DNA of 64,000 nt, from positions 1-64,000 of the forward strand of contig DF237032.1 of NCBI GenBank assembly GCA_000708835.1. Direction: 5' to 3'. Below are positions 35,100-47,238 of the stretch, in pieces (positions within the stretch are counted from its first letter, which is position 1; the number at the start of each line of letters is the position of its first letter). The position numbers and the translations under genes are program-made. Under the pieces are notes generated by a model. It saw only the letters and a list, made by a program, of their open reading frames with translations, made no database searches and had not been told where the DNA came from. Origin of the DNA: Klebsormidium nitens (Eukaryota > Streptophyta > Klebsormidiophyceae > Klebsormidiales > Klebsormidiaceae).

Positions 35100-38000
35100 A
35101 TGGGAACTTCCAACTCGACGAGGAGGTCTTCTGGCAAGCATGTCGCAGCATCTGGTGCTGGGGGCAGCTCAAGGAATCAACTGTCGCATCAACCGGAGGA
35201 GATTTTGCCTATTTATCGGAAGCCCGAGCTACAAGACTTTGAATGTAAGAGAAACTTGATTGAAGAGAGGGTTTATTGGTGGGAAGGAGCTTCAGCATCC
35301 TCTGTTGTCCTGTTGAAGAGCATTTTGACTATCTGGGTGAATTCCTTGTTCTTTGGTTTACTGAGTGGCTCTTCAAAGAGTGTGCTCGTGGTAGACGGTT
35401 GTGTGAGCGCACCCTAAAATTGCGCCGTGTGTTTGGCACCTACTTAACATGAATAGGTGTGTTACAAACAATTGCCCTTCTACTTACCTCATTTGTCTGT
35501 CACTGGTGCAGGTGTCATATGCAAAGACCTGGTCTACAAACCTGTTGTCAACGGTGAGTGCAGTTATCGTGGGGTAAATGAAATTGCCTGGGGTAAATGA
35601 AACTGCTTATGGAGGGGACATGATTGACAATCATCACTCGTCAAGGTTGCTAGAAACCCTTGCATAGTCTCACTTAAGACCTGCGAAGTGGGACGTTTCT
35701 GCTGACATTCCTGTCTGCTCTCTCCCCCCCAGCGTGCGGCCACGCCTTCTTTTGCTTCTGGTGCGCGCACGAGAGCATGGGCGCAGGTTTCCAGAACAGC
35801 GCCTGCCCCATGTGCCGCTCCACGTTCAGCCACATGCCGCGCGTGTGCGAGCTGGCGCACTCGTACCTCACCAAGGTGTGGCCCACTGAGTACGCAGCCA
35901 GGGCCGCCGAGGTGGAGGAGGAGGAGAAGCAGCGCAACATGTTCTCGCCTGAGCCGATCGGCCTGCCGCAGACTGCAGGGAAGAGGAGGCAGGTCGACGC
36001 ACTGTTCCGGAATGGAGGGGGGCAGGTGGAGAGTGCGGGCGCTACACATGCTGAGGTCCAGGCAACTAGCGCTGCCAGCAAGGGTTCATGTGGAGAAGAG
36101 CCGGCGCAAGCGGACACCACGCAAGCAACATCTACTGAGATGGTGCGGGAGGGTTCGGACGAGAATAGAGTGGAGGAGTTCACTGCTGGTGACTGCGAGT
36201 GCCTGCTGTGCAACAAGCTGCTGTTCCAGCCAGTGGTCCTCTCCTGCGGCCATGGTGAGCCACGCTTTCGAATCCAGCAGCTCTTATCCTTTTCCTCGCC
36301 ACCAAACGCATAACATTTTCACTCCTGGAATCTATGAGGATACACAGACGCTGATTCTTGCCTACATTTTAGAAGGTTGCATTTGAAGGTCTATGGGCTT
36401 CCCTTCTGACTCCTGGGCTTGTGAAGCAAAGCAGAACCCTTCGCGGCATTGCGGCCTTGGCGATCATCCTTTCCTTTGTGTACCAATTCTCATCTTTGTA
36501 TTCCTCTCCGCACTCCAGCCTACTGCTTCCTGTGCTTGGAGGAGCGCTTCCCCGTGGGCCGCGTTGTGTGTGCCTACTGCCAGAAGGCGCACCTGGAGGA
36601 CGAGGTCACGGTGTGCGGCCAGCTGCAGGAGGTGATACAGGGCGCCTTCCCTGCCGAGACGCACCAGCGCATCCGCCAGGAGCGCGCAAGGCTCGGCAAC
36701 CGCACCGGCCTCCTCAAGCGGGTCGCGCAGCAGGACGAGCAGCCGGAGGAGCCCAAGGGCTTCGTTCACTTTGGTGAGTTTGCGGGGTTATCTTCATCTA
36801 TCACCTTACTTTGTCTAGTCTGCAACGCAGCATGGGCAAATGGACTGGAGCCTGTCATTCGTCCTCCTCCGAGCTAAGCCTCCCCACGGTCAAAACGACA
36901 TTCGTCAGGCCATTGTGACAGTCAAACGTGTCCTCATCTTTGCGCAGGGATTGAATGCGACGCGTGCGGTGTGTATCCGATTGTTGGCGAGCGATACCAA
37001 TGCCAGGACTGCGAAGAGGAGATTGGGTTCGACCTGTGTGGGCGCTGCCACGCGGCCCGCGAGCAGCCCATGCTGGGCAGCTACCTTTTTCAACAGGTGA
37101 GCCACGCTGAGCCACTGTTACTGTATCTGCCCCATCTTTATGTTGCTCCCAGAGGGATGGTTTGAAAGCGTACACGAGAAAGAGTTTTGGCATAGAGGTT
37201 GCTTTCTTTCAAGTCCTGCTTTCTCAACAGTCTCCCCTTGACTCTTTTGTACACGACTATGAAAGTACGAAGTCTGTTGCAAGCAACAACCTTTTCACAC
37301 AAATTTTGCGATGGCGCTTTTCTTTTATAGCACAGTAGTCTCTTACCTCATCTTCCTGAACGGCTTTCTCTGCTCGCGCGTGCTGCAGAAGCACTTGCCG
37401 TCCCACCGCATGCACCGCGTGGCGCCTGTTCCAACGTTTCTGCACCAGGTCATGGACACCCATCCCGAGCTGAGCGTGTCCACCGTCATCAACATGGTGA
37501 GCAGCACAACAGTCTCCATTGGCGTACAGCCGTTTGCATCAAGCCTGTCCGAGTGCACAGGAACATTTCGGCGCCGTGCACGGTATCAATGTTCGGTTCC
37601 GGAGCACGGTATCCGAAGTTGAACTCGGGCCCAGGAGTACACCTCCCGAGCGATACGGTACCTGGTCTACCGTCCGCTTCACAAAGCAACGGTAGTTGTG
37701 ACGAGTACAACGATACTGTGCAGCAGAACCGAGCAATAGACTCGTGCACGGCGCTCAAAACATTACCGTGCGCTTGGACGGGTTTGATGCAAACTGCTGT
37801 AAGACAAAGGGTCCAGGCTCGGGCATGCAGCGTGGTCACAGTGGGCGCAGAACCTTGTGCGAGCATCGTCCCAAGAAAGTTGAAAGCATGGTTCTTCCGT
37901 AACACTGCTGCTTGATCGATGACAGCGTTGATGGCCGGGCGTGCTATCTTCCAGCAGCAGGATACAAAAGTGTATAGCCTCCCTTGAGGGTGTTGACTGA

Positions 38001-39334
38001 GTTGCTGTGCTGGCTTTCGTGCTTGCCGTAGCCATAGCCGATTGTGGCGTTTTGTGAATGAGAGCAGCCTTACAGATCTGGGTCGGGCATGTGCCGTTAA
38101 TCGGTATGATCGGTATCTGTATCCAATCTTGGCAAGTGGTGATGCTGGCTTGACATCCTTTTGAAGCGTTCCAGCAGAAGGTGCCTCCTTCGCCCTGTCC
38201 TTTGCAAGCTGGGGTTTGTGCTGTACTTGTTGACAAGTTCGTCGCACTACTTGCACAAGCATTCTGGGGCAGTCGTTCTTCTGCGCGCTAATCTCGCTCT
38301 CTCTATTGTTCTCCCAGGTCATGAGCATGGTTGACGAGAGGGGAGACGAGAGCGCTGGCGCGGCGCAGCACCGCAGCCCCCCACCAGACGATGACGTAGA
38401 CCTAGGGGAGACCAACCTGTTCGACGAGCCCGAGGCGCCGCAGCCGCAGGAGCACGGAACTGCAGCCAGCGGCCAAGGCGGAGCAGAAGTAGAGCCGCTC
38501 GAGTCCGGGTTTGAAGCTGGGGGGGGCGCTTTTCAGCACGACGAAACGGGGGCGGCTGCAGGGCCCCTGGACATGACGTCACGCCTGGTGAGGACGGTGC
38601 TGGCGCAAGCGGAGGTGGAGCAGGCAGTCGGCCGGACGGGCCTGGAGGAGGATGGCGCACCGGTGCAGGGGGCCCCGGTTGCCGCAGCCGGTGCAATGTT
38701 GGAAGGTGACGGGCAGTCACGTGAGGAAGCAAACGGCGAACGAGGGGATGAGGCATCGGAAGCGCAACCAGGGGCGGGGGCCTCATCTCGGCCTAATGCG
38801 GAGTGGGTGTGGGTCAACGACTCTAGTCAGCAGGCCGAGCTGGGAATGGAAAGGAACGTGGAGGAGTTGGCTGATGATGGGCCCGAGCAAGTGTCACGGT
38901 TGGGCGAGGTACCGGGTGTCGCTTCAGGGGAGGGTCAATCGGAAGGGGCTCAAGAGGGTAGCTTGGTTGCAACGATGGGTGACCAAGGAAGCGGCCATGA
39001 AGATTGTGTGGATCGCGGAGCGGAAAAGCAGGATGGAGTAGCAGGGGGGTCAAACGACGCACTCGATCAGGGGGAAGGTTCGAGGGCGGGTCTGGACATA
39101 GAAGGTCGACAAAGGGGTGCTGAGGAAGAAGGACATCAGATTTCAGTGGAAGAGGGGGCCATAGCAACCGATCCTCACAATCAAGCCGCTGTCGGGCCTT
39201 GGAGCGACGCTGGTCGAGGTCGAGGGTTCACGGAGGAGTGGTGCGCTGCGCATGACCATCAGCAACGTGCCAGCTGCGAGCCAGGCCTGCGAAGGAGCGA
39301 CTCGTACCATCAGCTGATGATGGCAAGTGCGTGA
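35100..39334 (+). CDS. PRT1: PRT1-type E3 ubiquitin ligase, two RINGs and a ZZ finger
   Basis: In Arabidopsis, PRT1 is the N-degron E3 for proteins starting with aromatic residues. Seven exons: 35100-35244, 35512-35553, 35733-36254, 36519-36773, 36948-37096, 37389-37496 and 38318-39334, giving 745 residues. RING 1 begins FECVICKDLVYKPVVNACGH and continues AFFCFWC and CPMCRS. RING 2 has CLLCNKLLFQPVVLSCGHAY, CFLCLEERF and CAYC. The ZZ finger follows, as FGIECDACGVYPIVGERYQC, CEEEIGFDLCGRCH and HLPSHRMHRV. This domain order identifies the family. The RING 1 cysteine codon is split between exons 1 and 2. Unusually, the last exon adds about 340 residues of acidic, Gly/Glu/Gln-rich sequence with no recognisable domain; Arabidopsis PRT1 is only about 410 residues. 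Intron 6 contains a long inverted repeat. Confidence 0.9.
37528..37798. repeat. Long imperfect inverted repeat in PRT1 intron 6
   Basis: The arm at 37528-37583 and the reverse complement of 37742-37798 align over about 57 bases, at roughly four-fifths identity by eye. Conserved words are GTTTGCATCAA and GCGCCGTGCACG. Weaker similarity continues inward for several tens of bases around CGGTTC and GTATC. The whole 271-base unit could fold into one long hairpin on the PRT1 pre-mRNA. Candidates are a decayed fold-back transposon or a small-RNA precursor. Confidence 0.65.
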
Positions 39335-40818
39335 CGACTGCCGGAGGGACAGCTTGCTAAGATGCTCGATTGTTGCGTAAAGGTTGGAGATCGCTGATGA
39401 AGTGTAGAGTCTGTATTTCTCGCAGATTTATTGAAGTTGGCAACCGTAATGGGCTTTGTACATTAGTTACAACAGTTACCGGGGTAGGCATTTTCTGCTT
39501 GGCATCACATTATGCCAAGTTGGTCATTGTATGTCATCTGTAGAACAGCTCGCCGCTTGTCAGTCTTGATTGGTTGGTCAGAGTCTGAAGCTGGGAGTCC
39601 GGGTCGATTTGTGTAAAGCTAAGCTAGAGAGCAATACGACCAGGAAGTGTACATGAGCTTGAAAGCTTGGTTCCGCGACGTGACGCCGGAGACTGAACAC
39701 ATGCAAGCCTGGGCCATTACCAATTCCGGCCGCCTGGGGGCTGTCAATCGTGTGTGCGTCTGATTCCATCCCTGTATATGTTACTAATTTCGTCAAAAGC
39801 ACAGTCCGATTCTATGCGCCCACGGCCATGAGGCAGCCGCGATCGAAGCATGACTGAGCTGCACACGTACATAGGTCTAGTACGGTTGAGCTTCTTAGTA
39901 TATGCGGCCCCCGATAAGCTTTTGTGATGATTCAATATACTGTTCTTCGGCTCGAGGAATTCAATGCTATCATATTCTGATCAAGTCCGACCGTGGTGCA
40001 TGCTAGCTATAATGAGGCCAGCCTACAATTATACGTTGCATGAGCCTAGCTGGATGAGTACGTCGATCACGGTCGGCAACTCGGTATATATCCATGCCCG
40101 GCTGTATGCTGGAAACTAGGCTGTTGCATGCCTCGCACATGCCGCGACGGCCGCCCGGTCATGAACATGTCATGCAATGATACTCTAGGCATGCACTATA
40201 GACGTACGTGACTCATGCGATCGCGATCGAGACAAATATGTGCATATATATGCAGAAATTTGCTAAACTGCCCGCCAGCGCCTGGCCGCAGTTTAATATT
40301 CATTGCAAAAGCTAGCTACTAAGTGGCCGGCCGACTATATACATGTGCGGCGGGCCACCCGGATCATTCGGTTTGATTCAACGCTATACCAGAGTCGTCG
40401 ACCAATCTAGTCCCCAGTTCATGCAATGAATCGAGCAGGCTTGCTGCTAACAAATTCTGCTAACAAAATCTGTCATGACAGAATCTGACGACCGTTGACC
40501 GAGTCGATCGCTCAATATGCAAGATTGCCAAATTCGAATCGTCAGCTTTCATGACGGATCCAACTATCTGTAATCCGCCTTGCACATAGGGTACTTATTG
40601 GTTTGTTAATCTTAGCTAGGTCGGTTGTCTAAGTCTAACTTGGTTTCTAGCTGCTAGCCAGCAACAAACTCATGCTTCAACTAATTATGCTGTCACCGTA
40701 TTTGAGCGCATGGCAAACCCGCGATGCTATAATTAGTTAGACGACAAGCGGCTGCGGGACTAAAGCAGCCCAACGACGACACTCAGTAAACTCGATCTAC
40801 ACTCTCAGCCCCGGTGGT
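39335..40818. other. Convergent spacer with the largest palindrome-rich island
   Basis: This spacer lies between the 3' ends of PRT1 (plus) and GAUT (minus). From about 39860 to 40560 the sequence is full of GCTAGC, GCATGC, CGATCG, TATATA, GTACGTAC-like and GGCCGGCC words. No gene, RNA or long repeat was seen. Confidence 0.55.
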
Positions 40819-43800
40819 TTAGGGCGGCATTATGTTGCATTGCTGCAAGAATTGGTGCCAGTAGGCGACATGTCGCGTCCAGTACCCTTGGTACTGTTTC
40901 ATCGCTAGCTCTAGCCATGGCTTGGCGTGCCCGTTGTAGTGCAGCACCGCTGCCTTCTCTATCGCGTCTATGCTCACGTTCGGGTTGCATCCTAGGCCCA
41001 GCAGGTGCCACGACTTGTCCAGCACTTGCGTCTTGCCGTAGAACGTCATCAGTGCGGGCGGCAGCGTGCCGAGGCGCCACAGCTGGCGGTCAATGTTCTG
41101 CACGGATCGGTCCATTGAGTTAGAAGCTCTGCACAGTCTTGCCTTGCTTGGACGAAGGGCGAGGAGTTCATGCTTTCCACGGATACCTTATAGAAAAAGC
41201 AGATTTTGGCAAATGCAAGCTCACTGAACCGAGTGCTGTGCGTCTTCAAGACACCACCTTATCCCATGTGCAACGGCAAATCGGACAGCGGTGTCAGCCT
41301 GCTTCTTTTCATCATTGGTGGGTCGCGCCCCTCCTCCGAAAGCAAAGCCGCCTTTTCTTCCGTCCACAACCCGCAAGCGCGAACCAGCTGCAATATACCC
41401 CCAACGCGCTCGCCGCGTTCCCGTTCCTCCCCGCCTTGCCCTCACCTTTTGCTGCCAGTCGTGGTAGACCTCGGTGTAATCCCCCGCGCGCCACGCCTCC
41501 AGATTGAACAGGTTCATCCCGAAGGCCCAGCCGCATCCTTGGGGGTCGAACCGGTCCGCGATCAGGGGGTTGCTGAAGTTGAGGTATGTGTGGAAGCGGT
41601 GAAACACCTCGCCGCACGTCTCGACGGCCAGGTTCACGTTGTCCCCCATCGGAATCGCCCACAGCGGGGACAGGTCGCGCTGCACCACAGTAATACAGCT
41701 TGAGATACAGGCCAGGTTGAGATGGGTCAAAGTCCGGGGAACAGGGGGAACAGGTGGGTTTACGTTGGGGCTTTAGGGTGGGTACAAGTGCAGTGCGCAT
41801 AGCTTTGCTTCTAGCGTGTCTCCATTTCTCCCGTTTTAAACTGAGCCTGGCTCGACTCGACCCGGAATCAAGACTTTGAGTAGGGGTAACGGATGCAAAG
41901 CGCCAAAATTTGCCTCCAGGGCGTTACTGTAGTGCATATCCACGATTCCACCGTATCTCAATCTGGCTCAACCCGACCCAAAATCTGACGAACCCCCCCT
42001 CGTATCTCAAGCTGGCTCAACAACCTGGCTCAAGTGGATTAGAAATTGGGGGGCTTACCTGCACGACGACGTCCTCGTCGAGGAAGAGCACTTTGGGCAG
42101 GTGCGGGAACATCTTGGGCAGGTAGAAGCGCAAGTGGTTCAGGATGGAGAGGTACTTGGGGTTGCGGTACTTGAAGTTGGCCAGCGCCGTCGGGTCCTGC
42201 CCCTCGCGGCTCTCGATGTCGACCATGGCGGAGCGGAAGTAAAAGTTGCGCATGTTGGCCTGCGGGGGGGAGGGCACATTCAATCAAATCAGTGAGTAGC
42301 AAACCAGGGAAGGGTAATCGGGATGGCCGGGGCTACTTAGGGGCCAAGGGTGGGTACGGGGTGGAGCGGGTAAGTTGGGATTACAATGATCCTGAACAGG
42401 CTTGGCTTACCAATAATGAATCAAGATTACAAGAGGCACGGGCGTTAGCTCGGGACCACTTCAGGCTCAGAAGCGGAGAATTGATTGGAACAACGGACTA
42501 TCCAGGCGAGTCGAGGAAAGGTGAAGGAAACGAAAAGCTCACCCATGTCAGCCGAGCTTTGATAGGAAAAGCAAAAATGGCTCGTTGGCTCACAATGGTT
42601 GCCCAAATTGCGGGGGCGTTTCCGAAACCTAGAATTCGAGTGAAATGCATTCGCAGATCACCACATTTGTCGGCTTTGCACTTCCCGCTCGTGCAGATGG
42701 CTTGGCATGCCATCGCTGAGATCCTGAGTCGGTCGGTTTCTGAATCAGCAACTGATCTCTCCGGTCCCTACAACGCTCCTTAATAACGAAAGTTTCGTCC
42801 TCGCGTCTCCCCTCACCTGCTCGATCTGTCGCAGCACCGGCACGTACTGCGGGTTGATCCACTCAAAATCGTCGAGCGACTTGATGTCCACCGTCATGTT
42901 GCGCGGCGGGTTGAGCACGAACCACGCCTGCATGGCCCCCAGGTTCATGCGGTCCGTCACTATGTGGAACACATGCCGTGACGGGTCCGCCGCCGCCTGC
43001 GCGGTGCTGTTGACGACCACGGCAGTCGCCAGCACGTTGTCCGAAAACAGTGCGTAGTGGTGCAGCGCGGGGTTGCCAACGGTCTCTGGATCGGCGGAGC
43101 GAGAACTGCAGCGGCGGGGGAAGCGTTCATTACCAAGCTCTTTCGAAGAAGCGTTCTGTGCTCGTTCTGACGAAGAGAAGGTGCATCAAAAGAAGGTCAC
43201 GCTCAGCATTGTAGAAGTCTGGGGAGCAGACAATGTCGCAGTCCATTACAGCTTTCAGAATCGAAACTGTTCGCTTCTGCCAATCGAGTCCCGCCAATCA
43301 CCAAGACTGCAGAATCTCCTGGGGCAAAGTCTACTGCTTTCCTCGGACAAGCTTCCAACCATCACGCCTCCTTTATATAGGAATCCCCTGCATGGCCGGC
43401 AGAGGTGCTGCATGGTTTGCAAAATTGAGGCTTTGGAAGCCGCCGCTCTCAGCACATTGAGAATCGTCCTGGTCGTGAGCAAGAAGTGTGCGCACGCTCA
43501 CCGAGTGGCGATGTCCGGGTGCTGCATGTGTTCCACCATGAGCTTCATGGCGAGGCAGTGCATGCCCTTGGGCACGGCTTTCGCCGCCATCTGGCTGAAC
43601 AGCTTGCTCTGCAGGTCCACCGTCTTGGTCTGCGCCTCCGCCGCCTCTAGTTTCTGCCGCAGCTTCGCGACCACCGCCGCGCTGTCATACTCCGCCTCCT
43701 TCCCGCGCACAATCAGCACTTTCAGCGCCTCCATGCACCCGCGCGCCTCGGGGGGGGACACCCGCAGGCCCGCCAGCAGGGCGGCCTGGCAACCCCCCTG

Positions 43801-45179
43801 CAGCTGCCCCGCAAAGTCGGTCGCCAGGTCAGCGTCCTCGTACTCCTCCGCAATTGCCATATACGCCTTGCCGAGGTTCACATAGCGCCGCAAGTACTTT
43901 TGCAGCACGGCCGGGTCGCCGCTGTCCACTTTCTTGCCGTCCTTGCCGCGAGTGCCCCGCGTGCGCGCCTTGCCGGGGGGAGCCTCGAGCACGGACCGAG
44001 CCCCCGCTGCGAGGTGGGGGAAGCCCTTATCCGGACCGCTGTCCGAACGTGCGGCGCTCACTACCCCGTCTTGTTCAACTTTTCTCAGTGTAACTTGTTT
44101 ACTGCTGTCTGCTGCGTCCACCCCCGTTCGACCACTTTGCGCCTGTCCACTGCCAGTCCCACCGTCGATATCGTGGTGCTGTCCTGTGCTACCATGGCTG
44201 TCTGTCCTACTCTGTGCGGTCTGCTCCCCAGCTGCCTCGACGGCCCCCACAGCCTGCACAAAGGGAAAGGGGATCAGGGTGAGATGACTGACTCACACAA
44301 GACATGAGCTGGGGCATCAATCACCAGCGTCCAAGATCCATTCTAGTCTTTGCTGAACTCAAGGCCATAAGAAGGACACAGATAAGACAATTGTTTATTC
44401 TTCTTGAGGATGGATCCATGGAGCCAAAGTGTGTCCGCTGCTTTGTCAGCTTTTTCCCCTGGAACAGTATTCGGCCGAGAATGACGCCTCTAGACATGTC
44501 GCTGGACAGTGCCAGTCTCTCACCTTTGCTGCGGCGCCTGTGAGCACTGCCAGGGGAGGCACTTTGTCAACTGGAAGCCGGAGTCCCGACTGCAAGAACA
44601 GGAACCACAGGGGAATATCAGGACCGATCTGACTGGCTCAATGCAGCACGGAGAACTCAGCAACAGACGTGCAAGACAATGTGTCTCTGAAAACGGAGGG
44701 CAATTTGCTGCTGCGCTGGGAGGACTAACAAGTGGCACTAAGGAGGATTGAGCTGATAAGAGTGTGCCAGGGTACCTTGATAGGCTCTCTCAGCAGCCGG
44801 CCTGCCGCTGCGAAGTAACCTACGCTGGGGCCCAAAGAGCCTGCACGCCAACAAAGGCATTCAGCTAGGGAGAAGGGGAGGAGCCACACATGAGGTCTTA
44901 TATGCTGACTATGAATGGGCAGAAAGTCAACAAATGCAGAATATAATGTTGGAACCAAAATTTCAGTCTCTCTGTGGTCTTCCTGACCAGCAGCCAAGTA
45001 GAATAATCATTCGATAGTCGGCTCTAACCTTGCTTGCTGGGCCCGATGCCTCGAAAGTCCGCTACGGTCAGGCATAGCAGCTGAAGGCCTAGTGTGAATG
45101 CGAGCAGCATGAAGAACGCGGCGCGGCACAGTCCCACAACGCTCCAGGGCTTCCCCCCCAGCCCCAGCGCCTTCTTCAT
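40819..45179 (-). CDS. GAUT: Galacturonosyltransferase (GAUT), GT8 family
   Basis: GAUTs build the homogalacturonan backbone of pectin in the Golgi, using UDP-galacturonate. Seven exons: 45179-45029, 44840-44776, 44253-43502, 43105-42817, 42259-42059, 41679-41446 and 41097-40819, giving 656 residues, all in phase. The N-terminus is a type II anchor: a basic start, then [21 protein letters not shown] low-complexity stem leads to a helical region ([20 protein letters not shown]). The catalytic domain follows: [35 protein letters not shown], the GT8 metal site [60 protein letters not shown] and [14 protein letters not shown]. It is clearly a GAUT rather than the shorter GATL type; which GAUT clade is not settled. 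Confidence 0.94.
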
Positions 45180-47238
45180 CAGGAGCAGAACAACAGCCGG
45201 AGAACAGTCCCGGCGCACTACTCAAACACAACCTGAGAAGATGAGAAATGGATCAGCGAGGGGGTGAAACAGCGGTGCTGACTGCTTAATTGCGAGATAC
45301 AAAAACCAGATGGTGATGCAAAATTTCAACCTTGTAAGCTGCAACCACAACGGGTCTGCACCTTGAGGCCATGCTTACAGGTGCTGCAACACTAATCCAT
45401 ATCAGTTCCATATCATCAAACTGGCTGCCAACCTTGTGCAGAGTTGCATGTCATTTAGAACCAGCAGATTAGGCCCTACGCATCTCCAGAGGGTCCCCGA
45501 AGAGCTCCTGAGGCAGCATTTCTGGAGTACTCAGCTGATTGACCGACCACTGCTGAAGACAGACTGGCGAGCTTAACAAATGTACTGCCATGAAGTGTGA
45601 TCAGACTGCAAATGTGCCCTCCCTACATTCTTAGAATTGTAGCAGCAGCAGCCACAGTGGAAGCATGAACTGTGCTACACTGGCATCGGAGCTTAAAGTA
45701 GCAGCTAGCTTGTTGGTGCGTGGTATCACAATGACCAGAAGCTGAGCAAGGTGACCGTCTGTCAAGACAGCTTGATCAAAAGCATTCCGTGTGTCAGTCG
45801 CTCGACCCCTGCCATGCCAGCTGGCGGTGCACTCCCCAAGGTTCAAGAAGAAGAAGAAACTGAGCAGCCGGCGCCAAGTCCAGATCAGCTGGAGCAATAT
45901 TCTCACGTGCTGGGACGCACAATCCCAGATCTCCTGTGAGTGTGATAGATGCTCGGACTCTTCCACCAAGTCTGAACTACTGAATTAGCAAGTCCGCCTT
46001 CATTTCAAGCCGGTATCTCCACACAATGCTGTTCAACACCCTACCCTGCAGCCTGATTCGGAGACAAGCTTCGTCAATTACCTTGAGGTTGGACCAGGAA
46101 TGTCTGAAGTTGAAAGGTTTGCATCAGAACCAGGGGCTGTGCAGACCATTGTCCGATACTACACGCACTTCTTCTCTTCTGCTTCAGTGCCCTACGTTCT
46201 TGCAGCTTGTGGCACCGCCCCTTGCGTCCCTGTTCCGATCCTGAAATATTCCGCCCCTAGGGATAACCAGCCTGCGACCCGCATAAAGGCCCTCCTTGTC
46301 CTCCTCATAGGCCAGATCTACTCCATCTCATCTTCCAACAAAAGGCAAGCGGTGGGATGGTGGCAGAAAGTGGCCTGAAACAGCGGCATGGCTGCCAGCA
46401 CGCCTCAAGGTTGGCGACCCCATTGACGCCCATTGACGCACCAACTGTCCAGAGCACTGCACGTAGTCCTACAGCGCATCCGGTAGATCTGAGCGCAGGT
46501 GTTTACCGTTACGAGGTAGAGTGCTCCTGCTTATGATCCCAAGCAGATGGGATTTCGAGCGTCCGTTATCTGCCGAAGAATTGGCTTCGTTTTCTCTCAG
46601 CCACTCTTAGCCGTCAGATAAGAACAGTCGCGCGCTGGCCACCCTTTATTGCTGGTGATCACCTCACTTTACTGTTCAGCGATGGAGCTCCTCATTCGGG
46701 CTATGAGCTTCAAACTGGGTCAACGTATCTCAGAGCTTATGCTGTCTAGAGACTAGAGGTTCGCAAACGTCCGCATTCAAACCCTAACTCGCAAAATCCA
46801 ATGGCAAAAGCTTGCGATTTGAAACTTGAAAGGCGAGCTTGCAACATTTGAATTTCTCCTGTGTGAGGTGGCGCGCGTTTCTCTTTCCCTTTCTCCTCCT
46901 CCAACTTTCTCAAACGTAATCCATTTTCTGGTCGGAAAGAACTTTGGGGCCTTGATGGAGCAGATTATGTAGCAATGGCTCACTTATTGGAGCTGTTTTC
47001 AACCCTCCCTTCGCAGGGTTGATTGTGCCGAAAAACAGCTGAAGATTGATGCATTGCATAGCTGAACGTCCATCGCAGCCGACCATTGAGCACTGCATTA
47101 GATGCCAACATACTTCCACCCATAGAAGGAGAGGAGGTTGGGCATAAAAGTTGGAGCGGATGCATTCAATCTTGTAGCCTTCCCACAAAAAGGAAAAGAT
47201 CGATTCGAGTGCACTGCCTGCTTTGGTCCATCTAAGCC
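45180..47238. other. Divergent spacer between GAUT and the PPR-like gene
   Basis: The flanking genes point away from each other, so promoters are expected at both ends. The middle (about 45814-46200) has two coding-looking stretches on the plus strand, listed separately. 46380-47238 shows no gene, repeat or island that I can support. Confidence 0.45.
45814..46378 (+). CDS. Possible small unmodelled gene, function unknown
   Basis: Two stretches look coding but I cannot join them cleanly. The first (45814-45935) opens at an ATG and encodes an acidic, Pro/Gln/Glu-rich segment ending YSHVLGRTIPDL at a strong GTGAGT donor. The second, about 46040-46200, has one natural-looking frame with FVNYLEVGPGMSEVERFA and GAVQTIVRYYTHFF. 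The splice phase between the obvious donor and acceptor does not match, so a small extra exon, a different acceptor or two unrelated fragments are possible. I do not recognise the family. Confidence 0.3.

Noticed and set aside
37489-38415. A 308-codon minus-strand open frame opposite PRT1 intron 6
   Set aside because: It spans the inverted repeat (the same peptide appears on both strands) and has no domain.
44410-44760. Cys-containing plus-strand frame ([13 protein letters not shown]) in GAUT intron 2
   Set aside because: Only a short Cys-rich coincidence; there is no partner exons or family match, and it is antisense to a well-supported intron.
46501-46580. A tRNA-like stretch (GGTAGAGTGC, later TTTCGAGC)
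   Set aside because: The anticodon arm would need a 10-base loop and no acceptor stem forms, so I do not call a tRNA.
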